The notes below the pieces were generated by a model. That model searched no databases and was not told the DNA's origin. It saw only the letters and a list, made by a program, of their open reading frames with translations. From the NCBI RefSeq assembly GCF_000425485.1, contig NZ_KE384387.1, positions 157,075-206,853 of the forward strand: 49,779 nucleotides of DNA, read 5' to 3'. Below are positions 1-6,654 of this stretch, in pieces; the stretch's first letter is position 1, and each line of letters opens with the position of its first letter. Position numbers and translations under genes: made by a program. The stretch comes from Flavobacterium tegetincola DSM 22377 (lineage in GTDB: Bacteria > Bacteroidota > Bacteroidia > Flavobacteriales > Flavobacteriaceae).

Positions 1-16
1 TATTAAGAAAATTAAG
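1..16 (+). repeat. Left copy of a 16-bp direct repeat
   Basis: TATTAAGAAAATTAAG here matches TACTAAGAAAATTAAG at 556-571 in 15 of 16 bases. The two copies bracket the GxxExxY gene. The copy touches the window edge, so it may extend further left. Confidence 0.5.
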
Positions 17-74
17 CTGAACTTTCATAAAGTTACATTATTTAATGGTTTGTTTTTTATGTAATCGTTTGTTT

Positions 75-485
75 TTACAATCCTTGACATAGATGTGAAA
101 AATATTCATTTACGAAAGGCTTCATTGACTTGGTGATATTTGTTGTGTTGAAATTTATAAGTAAACCTTGAGGTTTCCTCAATAATTTCATATAGGTTAG
201 TAATTGTGCTTCATGAATAGGTAAAATACTTTCGACAGTTTTTAACTCTACAATTACACAATCATTTACCAACAAATCTATTTTTAATTCACTTTCAAAT
301 TCAATATCCTTATATTCTACTTTAATAGTTAATTGCTGCTTTACATCATAACCGTTAGATTCTAATTCGTATTTCAAACAACGTTCGTATATACTTTCTA
401 AAAGTCCAGGCCCTAATGTTTTATGAACAGCAATTGCTAATCCAGTGATTTCATACGATAATTGAGTAACTTCTTTTTGTGTCAT
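75..485 (-). CDS. GxxExxY family protein (PD-(D/E)XK-like fold)
   Basis: This 136-residue protein belongs to the GxxExxY family (PF13366, also called PDDEXK_3). The signature G-P-G-L-L-E-S-I-Y-E lies at about residues 25-34. A nuclease-like core follows, with Asp70 in the KIDLLVND strand and a Glu80-Leu-Lys82 triad in VIVELKT. The family has a restriction-endonuclease-like fold, but its cellular role is not established. There is no signal peptide, so it should be cytoplasmic. Length is normal for the family and the start is the only sensible ATG. It stands alone and lies between short repeated AT-rich sequences (1-16, 501-571, 680-707). Whether it acts on DNA is unproven. The family assignment is firm; the function is not. 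Confidence 0.85.
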   Translation of the reverse strand: MTQKEVTQLSYEITGLAIAVHKTLGPGLLESIYERCLKYELESNGYDVKQQLTIKVEYKDIEFESELKIDLLVNDCVIVELKTVESILPIHEAQLLTYMKLLRKPQGLLINFNTTNITKSMKPFVNEYFSHLCQGL

Positions 486-500
486 ACTTTACTATTTGAA

Positions 501-571
501 CATTAAGATACTTAAACTTTGATGATAAAAAGTAAGTGTTTTTAAACCATTAAGATACTAAGAAAATTAAG
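501..571 (+). repeat. Short repeat cluster downstream of the GxxExxY start (CATTAAGATACT twice)
   Basis: The 12-mer CATTAAGATACT occurs at 501-512 and again at 548-559. The second copy runs directly into the 556-571 direct repeat. Position 545-571 is also an imperfect inverted partner of 680-707, which reads AACCATTAAGATGTTAAG on the minus strand. This looks like a small intergenic repeat family rather than coding DNA. Confidence 0.5.
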
Positions 572-679
572 GCTTTATTTTTTAATTTAAATGATATTTG
601 CTTTCAAATTGATTTAGATAAATAGACATTCGGTCACCCTATAATTTATTCATAAAATTTACAAATATTTAAATCAATT

Positions 680-707
680 CTTAATGAATCTTAACATCTT
701 AATGGTT
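680..707 (-). repeat. Inverted partner of the 545-571 repeat
   Basis: Read on the minus strand this begins AACCATTAAGATGTTAAG and ends ATTAAG. It aligns with 545-571 with a few substitutions and one gap. It lies immediately after the maltose phosphorylase stop codon, so it could also affect the 3' end of that transcript. The role is unknown. Confidence 0.45.
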
Positions 708-714
708 CAAATTT

Positions 715-3024
715 TTAAACTGAAATCAAATTGTTTGGAGCAACTACAATTGCGTTTCCATTCAAGTACACAGTCAATTCTTTCGAACCTTCTAATGCGA
801 ATTTCGTTTCTGAGGCGGTTACTGCAACCTGTAAAATCTGGTTTCTAAAGTTAATTTTAAAGGAGTAACCCGTCCATTCGTTTGGTATTCTCGGTTCAAA
901 ATGCAACGCATCGTTCTTGACACGCATTCCACCAAAACCTTCAACGATACTCATCCAAGTTCCTGCCATACTCGTGATGTGGCAACCTTCCTCAACTTCT
1001 TTATTGTAATCGTCTAAATCCAAACGGGAAGTTCGCAAGTAGAACGTGTAAGCCATATCCATTTTATCCAATGTCGCCGCTTGAATGGAGTGTACACAAG
1101 GAGAAAGGGACGATTCATGCACAGTAAATGGCTCGTAGAAATCAAAATGTTTCTCTAATTGTGCCTTCGAAAAGTGGTCTTCAAAGAAATAAAACCCTTG
1201 CAACACATCGGCTTGCTTGATGTAAGGCGAACGTAATATGCGGTCCCAAGACCATTTCTGGTTTATCGGTCGCTGACTTTTATCCAAGTCATGTACTTTA
1301 ACCAGCTCTTTATCTAAAAAGCCGTCTTGCTGTAAAAATACATCGTGCTCTTCTGAAAAGGGAAGGTACATTTTACCTGCAACTTTTTTCCATTGTTCTA
1401 ATTCTGCTTGATGCAAATTGACTTTTGAAATGATTCTTTCGTAATCTGAATCGTATTCTGTAGCCACTTTTTCCAACTGTTCTACTGCATAATCAATACA
1501 CCATTTGGCTAGGTAATTCGTGTAAAAATTATTGTTTACGTTGTTCTCATATTCGTTTGGACCCGTAACTCCAAGAATCACAAACTGATTTTTACTAGTA
1601 GAATACGTGGCTCTTTGATGCCAAAAACGTGCAATAGCAATCAAAACTTCCAATCCTTTTTCAGGAATGTAGCTGTAATCTCCCGTAAATCGGTAATAGT
1701 TAAAAATGGCAAATGCAATTGCACCATTTCTATGAATTTCTTCAAATGTGATTTCCCATTCGTTGTGGCATTCTTCACCGTTCATGGTCACCATCGGATA
1801 TAACGCCGCTCCATTATTAAAACCTAATTTCGCTGCGTTTTCAATTGCTTTATCCAACTGATTGTAGCGGTACGTCAATAAATTTCGGGCTACTTGCTGG
1901 TCTTTTGTCGCCATATAAAACGGAATGCAATAGGCTTCCGTATCCCAATAGGTTGAACCGCCGTATTTTTCGCCAGTGAAACCTTTTGGACCGATATTCA
2001 ATCGAGAATCTTTTCCTAAGTAGGTTTGATTTAATTGAAAAATATTGAAACGAATACCTTGCTGTGCTTTTACATCGCCATCAATCGTAATATCAGACAT
2101 TTCCCAAATCTTAGCCCAAGCGTCAATTTGTTCCTGTAATAAAGCCTCGTACCCTTTGGATTTAGCCAAATTAATGACGCTTTTAGCAGCCGAAATTAAT
2201 GCTGAATTTTCATGATTTAATGAAACCGTGTAACCTCCAAATTTCTGAATAGCTGATTTCTGTCCCTTTGCTACCTCAACTCCATAAGAAAACTGCACTT
2301 TATCTTCAGTAGCATTGCTGTTATTTGGCGAAAGCCCTAAACATGTATCATTTAACAAAATGCTATTTGACATATAAGTCGCCACATTAAAGTGTGTCTT
2401 GAAGGTTCGTGCTACAACGAACGCCTCATTTTCAGCATGATTTACGTTTAATGGTTCCCAGAATTTCTCTTCCCAGTTGGCATCTTCATTCTTTACACCT
2501 GCATCAATATAAGGTTTGTAAACAATTTTTGCATCTTGATTTAACGGCGTGATTTCATACTTAATCACCCCTAATTCATCTGCCTCTAACGAAAGAAAAC
2601 GACGAACTTCTACTTGAATTTCAACACCATTTTGCAATTTCGCGATAAAAGAGCGGTGGTACCATCCTTCTTTCATGTTCAATTCGCGCTTGAAATTTTT
2701 AATTTCTGCACACGAATTCATATCAAAATGTTCCCCGTTGATTTCGATTTCAATACCAATCCAATTGGGTGCATTTAATACTTTTGCAAAATATTCAGGA
2801 TAGCCGTTTTTCCACCAACCTACTTTTGTTTTATCGGGATAATAAATTCCGGCGATGTAACTTCCTTGAAAGGTTTCGGCAGTATAATTTTCTTCAAAAT
2901 TAGCGCGTTGACCCATAGCACCGTTTCCGATACTGAATAAACTTTCAGATGATTTTACGCGTTCTGCATCAAATCCTTCTTCTATAATTGACCAATTATT
3001 TGGTATGATATAATCTTGGTTCAT
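715..3024 (-). CDS. Glycoside hydrolase family 65, probable maltose phosphorylase
   Basis: The 769-residue product is a full-length GH65 phosphorylase. It is predicted to split maltose with inorganic phosphate into glucose and beta-glucose-1-phosphate in the cytoplasm. The GH65 signature around residues 415-434 is intact: GEECHNEWEIT followed by FEEIHRNGA, which includes the Glu expected to be the general acid. An N-terminal beta-sandwich (about 1-280) precedes the alpha/alpha-barrel, with a small C-terminal beta domain after about 690. There is no signal peptide. The gene is the third in a run with the sugar transporter and beta-phosphoglucomutase, which consumes its product, and this favours maltose over trehalose or kojibiose. 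Trehalose or kojibiose phosphorylase remains possible from sequence alone. An 81-bp gap with a strong hairpin separates it from pgmB. Confidence 0.88.
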   Translation of the reverse strand: MNQDYIIPNNWSIIEEGFDAERVKSSESLFSIGNGAMGQRANFEENYTAETFQGSYIAGIYYPDKTKVGWWKNGYPEYFAKVLNAPNWIGIEIEINGEHFDMNSCAEIKNFKRELNMKEGWYHRSFIAKLQNGVEIQVEVRRFLSLEADELGVIKYEITPLNQDAKIVYKPYIDAGVKNEDANWEEKFWEPLNVNHAENEAFVVARTFKTHFNVATYMSNSILLNDTCLGLSPNNSNATEDKVQFSYGVEVAKGQKSAIQKFGGYTVSLNHENSALISAAKSVINLAKSKGYEALLQEQIDAWAKIWEMSDITIDGDVKAQQGIRFNIFQLNQTYLGKDSRLNIGPKGFTGEKYGGSTYWDTEAYCIPFYMATKDQQVARNLLTYRYNQLDKAIENAAKLGFNNGAALYPMVTMNGEECHNEWEITFEEIHRNGAIAFAIFNYYRFTGDYSYIPEKGLEVLIAIARFWHQRATYSTSKNQFVILGVTGPNEYENNVNNNFYTNYLAKWCIDYAVEQLEKVATEYDSDYERIISKVNLHQAELEQWKKVAGKMYLPFSEEHDVFLQQDGFLDKELVKVHDLDKSQRPINQKWSWDRILRSPYIKQADVLQGFYFFEDHFSKAQLEKHFDFYEPFTVHESSLSPCVHSIQAATLDKMDMAYTFYLRTSRLDLDDYNKEVEEGCHITSMAGTWMSIVEGFGGMRVKNDALHFEPRIPNEWTGYSFKINFRNQILQVAVTASETKFALEGSKELTVYLNGNAIVVAPNNLISV

Positions 3025-3050
3025 TGTAAAATTTGTTTAAAGTTTAAAGT

Positions 3051-3092
3051 TCGAAAGTTTAAGGTTCCGCTATAGGATTCTTAAACTTTCGA
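3051..3092. repeat. 13-bp perfect inverted repeat between pgmB and the GH65 gene
   Basis: TCGAAAGTTTAAG (3051-3063) and CTTAAACTTTCGA (3080-3092) are perfect reverse complements around a 16-nt loop. The element sits in the only sizeable gap inside the transporter-pgmB-GH65 run. In the transcript it would form a stem just after the pgmB stop. There is no clear U-tract, so it may be an mRNA processing or stability element, or a copy of a dispersed intergenic repeat. Confidence 0.55.
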
Positions 3093-3105
3093 CAATATTA
3101 CCCGT

Positions 3106-3765
3106 TTATGCATCAATTAACGAGCGGAGAAACTGTTCATTAATTCTTGTGAAATTAGGGAAATTGAATTCGGCTTCATGCAAAATTTCTTTATCTCCAA
3201 TCCCGATACTTTTCATTCGAGCTGAATTAGCCGCTTGAATTCCCGCCAGCGAATCTTCAAATACAATAGAATCGTCAGGAGCGACAAAAACCAATTGACA
3301 CGCTCTAAGGAAAACTTCAGGGTCAGGCTTTGCGTTAGTAACATCATTACCATCAACAACCGCATCGAAATACTGCATGATATCGGTTTTTTCTAAAATA
3401 GGTCGGGCATTCTTACTAGCCGAACCTAAAGCGATATATTGATTATTGGCTTTTAGAAACTTCAACACATCAAGAACTCCTGGCAAAAGTTCGCTTTGGT
3501 CCATGTCCACTATATAGGACAAATAGAGTTCGTTTTTATCAAAAAGCCATTTGTCTTTTTCTTCTTGAGAAGCTTGAATATTTCCAAGATTAAGAATAAT
3601 TTCTAGTGAACGAACGCGACTCACTCCTTTTAAATGTTCATTGTGTTCTGGAGTAAACTCGATTCCCAATTGTTGAGCCAGTTTTTGCCACGCTAAAAAA
3701 TGGTAACGTGCCGTATCTACAATAACTCCGTCAAGGTCGAATATGAATGCTTTTTTATTTGTCAT
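3106..3765 (-). CDS. pgmB: Beta-phosphoglucomutase (HAD superfamily)
   Basis: This cytoplasmic enzyme converts beta-glucose-1-phosphate to glucose-6-phosphate, so it takes the product of the neighbouring GH65 phosphorylase into glycolysis. HAD motif I is FDLDGVIVDT, with the nucleophile Asp10 and the acid/base Asp12. The cap-domain motif KGVSRVRSLE, motif II in GSASKNA, the Lys in NAKPDPEVF and the metal-binding Glu-Asp in FEDSLAGIQAA are all present. I place the start at the ATG of MTNKKAFIF (219 residues, 8 nt after the transporter stop). The longer open frame to 3837 would add 24 non-homologous residues and overlap the transporter. Order and spacing indicate one operon with the transporter upstream and the phosphorylase downstream. 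Confidence 0.92.
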   Translation of the reverse strand: MTNKKAFIFDLDGVIVDTARYHFLAWQKLAQQLGIEFTPEHNEHLKGVSRVRSLEIILNLGNIQASQEEKDKWLFDKNELYLSYIVDMDQSELLPGVLDVLKFLKANNQYIALGSASKNARPILEKTDIMQYFDAVVDGNDVTNAKPDPEVFLRACQLVFVAPDDSIVFEDSLAGIQAANSARMKSIGIGDKEILHEAEFNFPNFTRINEQFLRSLIDA

Positions 3766-3773
3766 AACCATTT

Positions 3774-5180
3774 TTAATCTGAAATAGCTTGTTTTTCTGT
3801 TATTAAAAAGTTGCAAAGTCCCGCGAGAATTAAACAAATTCCTGCTAGAATCATTGCGTAAATGTGTTCCGTTCCAATCAATTTATATAGAAAATTAATA
3901 CCGCCAAGTGCTGCAATAATTTGAGGAATTACAATAAACATATTGAACAATCCCATCATCAATCCCATTTTATTAGGGTTTACAGAACTTGAAAGCATAG
4001 CATAGGGCATGGATAAAATACTTCCCCATGAAATTCCAATTAGAATAAATGAAATATATAAGTTGGACGGTGTTGCATAAAACATGAACATAAAACCTAA
4101 TCCTCCCGCTATCAACGAGAACATGTGAATGAACTTTCTGTTGATTTTATTTTTTGAAGTGTAAAAAGTCAAAAGTAACGCAAATGCCATCGATGACAAC
4201 CCGTAAATTCCCATTGCAGAACCTGTTGAATCGGCAGCGGTATTGTAGGCTTTGTCTTTTTCTTGATACTCATTTTTATGTTGAACGTCTAGAAAATCAA
4301 CTTGTCCTTCCTTGTTGAAAAGCACGTTATTTTCTGCATCCACTTGAGCATACAATTTGGCATCCGGTTTTGGCGCATTATAAACGTGTTCGGTTAAAGC
4401 AGGTGTTGCTAAACTCCACATTGTAAAAAAGGCAAACCAACTAAAAAATTGAATGACACCTAACTTTTTCATCGTAGAAGGCATTTCTAAATAGCCTTGC
4501 CACAAATCTTTGAAAAAGCGGGATTCTTTTTTTTCTCTTTGAAATTTTTCCAAGTCTTTTGGAGGGTCTTCTTTTGTTGTAATTAAAGTATAAATAATTG
4601 CCAGAAGAAAAACGCCGGCACCAATTGCAAACGCAATTTTGACAGAAAGCGGAATAATTCCGGGAGCGGCTTCATTTGAAACACCTAATTGTGTAATTAA
4701 CCAAGGTAAATTACTGGCAATCCATGTTCCAATTCCGATAATTAAGGTTTGTACTACAAATCCGTACGACCTTTGAGAATCCGGCAATTTATCGGCAACT
4801 AAAGCACGGAACGGTTCCATACTAATGTTTATCGATGAATCTAAAACCCAAAGTAGTCCTGCCGCAACCCATAAAACGGGTGAAAAAGGCATAAAGAGAA
4901 GTGTAATTGAAGCTAAAATTGCTCCAATTAGAAAATAAGGCTTCCTCCTACCAAATCGAGGACTCCACGTATTATCCGATAAATATCCAATGATGGGCTG
5001 AACTAACAATCCCGTAAGTGGTGCAGCAATCCATAAACCTGGAATACTGTCTACATCGGCACCAAGGGTTTGAAAAATCCTTGACATAAAACCGCCTTGC
5101 AACGCAAAGCCAAACTGTATCCCTAAGAAACCGAAACTCATGTTCCAAATTTCCCAAAAACCTAATTTACGTTTTTCCAT
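3774..5180 (-). CDS. MFS sugar transporter of the GPH/SLC45 type (probable maltose permease)
   Basis: This 468-residue polytopic inner-membrane protein has about 12 predicted membrane segments. The loop between helices 2 and 3 carries LSDNTWSPRFGRRKP (about 67-81), the D-(x)n-GRR-P signature of GPH/SLC45 sugar-cation symporters. A charged cytoplasmic loop lies near residues 205-225 and a large hydrophilic loop (about 265-315) follows helix 7. It probably brings maltose or short maltodextrins from the periplasm to the cytoplasm by proton symport. It is the first gene of the transporter-pgmB-GH65 operon. A 9-bp inverted repeat touches its start codon (5180-5206). Substrate is inferred from context, not from sequence. 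Confidence 0.87.
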   Translation of the reverse strand: MEKRKLGFWEIWNMSFGFLGIQFGFALQGGFMSRIFQTLGADVDSIPGLWIAAPLTGLLVQPIIGYLSDNTWSPRFGRRKPYFLIGAILASITLLFMPFSPVLWVAAGLLWVLDSSINISMEPFRALVADKLPDSQRSYGFVVQTLIIGIGTWIASNLPWLITQLGVSNEAAPGIIPLSVKIAFAIGAGVFLLAIIYTLITTKEDPPKDLEKFQREKKESRFFKDLWQGYLEMPSTMKKLGVIQFFSWFAFFTMWSLATPALTEHVYNAPKPDAKLYAQVDAENNVLFNKEGQVDFLDVQHKNEYQEKDKAYNTAADSTGSAMGIYGLSSMAFALLLTFYTSKNKINRKFIHMFSLIAGGLGFMFMFYATPSNLYISFILIGISWGSILSMPYAMLSSSVNPNKMGLMMGLFNMFIVIPQIIAALGGINFLYKLIGTEHIYAMILAGICLILAGLCNFLITEKQAISD

Positions 5181-5206
5181 TATCGTAATTAATTGATTTA
5201 CGATAA
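5180..5206 (-). promoter_or_regulatory. Inverted repeat abutting the transporter start codon
   Basis: TTATCGTAA (5180-5188) and TTACGATAA (5198-5206) form a perfect 9-bp inverted repeat with a 9-nt loop. It includes the first base of the start codon. In the mRNA it would place the initiation site at the foot of a stem. It could also be a protein-binding site. It does not resemble the palindrome upstream of susC. Confidence 0.45.
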
Positions 5207-5391
5207 GTATTTCGACTTATCAAACTTTAATTTTGTTTCGAAGTAAAACTAAAAGCGTTGATAACGAAGTTGTAAATATATAAAAGTTTTCAATTCAAAG
5301 TTTTGAAATGAAATAAATTTTTAGATTAAGTATCTGAATTTTATAGAAATTTATTAATTTATAACACTGAAAATAAACAGATTAGCTAAAA

Positions 5392-6417
5392 CTACAACGT
5401 TGGCGTAGATTCTCTAATTACTAAATGGGTTTCTATAACTTCCGTCTTATAATGTTCCTCTTCTTCGAGTTCTGTTTCCAATCGGTCGATAAGCATTTGT
5501 GCTGCTTTTCCACCCATTTCTATACCGTTTTGACCCACTGTTGTAATGCTTGGAGATGAATATTTAGAAATAATTCCATCCGTGAAACCAATAACTGCCA
5601 TATCATCGGGAACGATAATGCCCCGCTTTTTTGCTGCTTTAATGGCAGTTACGGCGAAAAGTTCATTTACAGCAAAAACGGCATCTATCTTGTTATTATT
5701 AATCAGATTCTCAATTTGTTCCGTACAATTATCAATGTCTTCAATTTTTAGAATCAAGTTGGAATCTACCTCCATGTTATTCGCTTTCAAAGCTTTGACA
5801 TAACCATCCGTTCTTAATTTACCAACACTCACGTAATCAACAGTGGTAATTAATGCAATGTGCTTGAAATTGGCATCAATTAATTTCTGAACGGCTTCAA
5901 AAGCAGCAAGGTTATCATCAATAATTACTTTGTCACATAAAATATCATTGGTTACCCGATCAAACATCACCACTGGCATTCCTTGATTTATGACTTCCGT
6001 AATGTGGTGAAAATCCTTTCTCAACTGCGTTTCTTTTGACAGCGACATGATAAAGCCATCGATGCTTCCATTGGCCAACATGTCCATATTAATTACTTCT
6101 TTATCAAATGATTCATCAGACAAGGTAACAATTACGTTATAACCTTTTTCATTGGCAACATGTTCAATTCCGCTAATTACAGTGGCAAAAAAATGGTGTA
6201 CAATTTCAGGTATGATGATCCCAATGGTTTTGGTCTTTCGATTCTTAAGACTTAGCGCAATCAGGTTGGGTTTATAGTTGTATAACTTGGCAAAAGCTTG
6301 CACTTTAAGCCGCGTGTCTTCGCTAATTTCTGAGCTATCACGCAGCGATTTAGAAACCGTTGAAATAGAGACATCTAATTCCTTTGCTATTTGTTTAAGC
6401 GTTACTTTCCTTTTCAT
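5392..6417 (-). CDS. LacI family transcriptional regulator of the starch/maltose locus
   Basis: This 341-residue repressor-type regulator has an N-terminal LacI helix-turn-helix (VTLKQIAKELDVSISTVSKS, about 5-24). The hinge helix ends near NLIALSLKNRKTKTIG, and a periplasmic-binding-protein-like effector domain runs from about 61 to 335. It lies divergent to the susC-like gene and downstream of the start of the transporter operon, the usual place for a local regulator of a maltodextrin locus. The perfect palindrome CGAAAACGTTTTCG at 6520-6533, in the lacI-susC gap, is a plausible operator. The effector is probably maltose or a related sugar, by inference. A candidate promoter element is at 6447-6454. 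Confidence 0.9.
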   Translation of the reverse strand: MKRKVTLKQIAKELDVSISTVSKSLRDSSEISEDTRLKVQAFAKLYNYKPNLIALSLKNRKTKTIGIIIPEIVHHFFATVISGIEHVANEKGYNVIVTLSDESFDKEVINMDMLANGSIDGFIMSLSKETQLRKDFHHITEVINQGMPVVMFDRVTNDILCDKVIIDDNLAAFEAVQKLIDANFKHIALITTVDYVSVGKLRTDGYVKALKANNMEVDSNLILKIEDIDNCTEQIENLINNNKIDAVFAVNELFAVTAIKAAKKRGIIVPDDMAVIGFTDGIISKYSSPSITTVGQNGIEMGGKAAQMLIDRLETELEEEEHYKTEVIETHLVIRESTPTL

Positions 6418-6446
6418 CTTAATATATTCGATTTCTAATATGCAGC

Positions 6447-6454
6447 TAAAGATA
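6447..6454 (-). promoter_or_regulatory. Candidate -7 element of the lacI promoter
   Basis: TATCTTTA on the minus strand matches 7 of the 8 positions of the Bacteroidetes -7 consensus TAnnTTTG. It sits 30 bp upstream of the lacI start codon. I see no convincing -33 element, so this is tentative. Confidence 0.3.
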
Positions 6455-6519
6455 GAAAATGTTTTTATTTATCGGAAATATTGACAGGAAAACATGTTAA
6501 ATTCGTAAAGTTGTCAACA

Positions 6520-6533
6520 CGAAAACGTTTTCG
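6520..6533. promoter_or_regulatory. Perfect LacI-type operator palindrome upstream of susC
   Basis: CGAAAACGTTTTCG is a perfect 14-bp palindrome with the central CG step typical of LacI-family operators. It lies 122 bp upstream of the susC-like start and 103 bp upstream of the divergent lacI start, so one bound dimer could affect both directions. I found no second copy in front of the transporter operon. Confidence 0.7.
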
Positions 6534-6654
6534 CAACCTGTTTTCAAAATTGAAATTTTTTTAGCTGAAAAATTTGTATAAATTTAACATTCGAAGTAAA
6601 ATTACAAGTGTACGAACGAAGAATAAACACAATTTTTTAACCTAAACAAAATGT

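Noticed and set aside
5245..5270. AAAAGCGTTG before the transporter operon as a second LacI operator
   Set aside because: It has a central CG but the arms do not match each other or the CGAAAACGTTTTCG site once spacing is respected.
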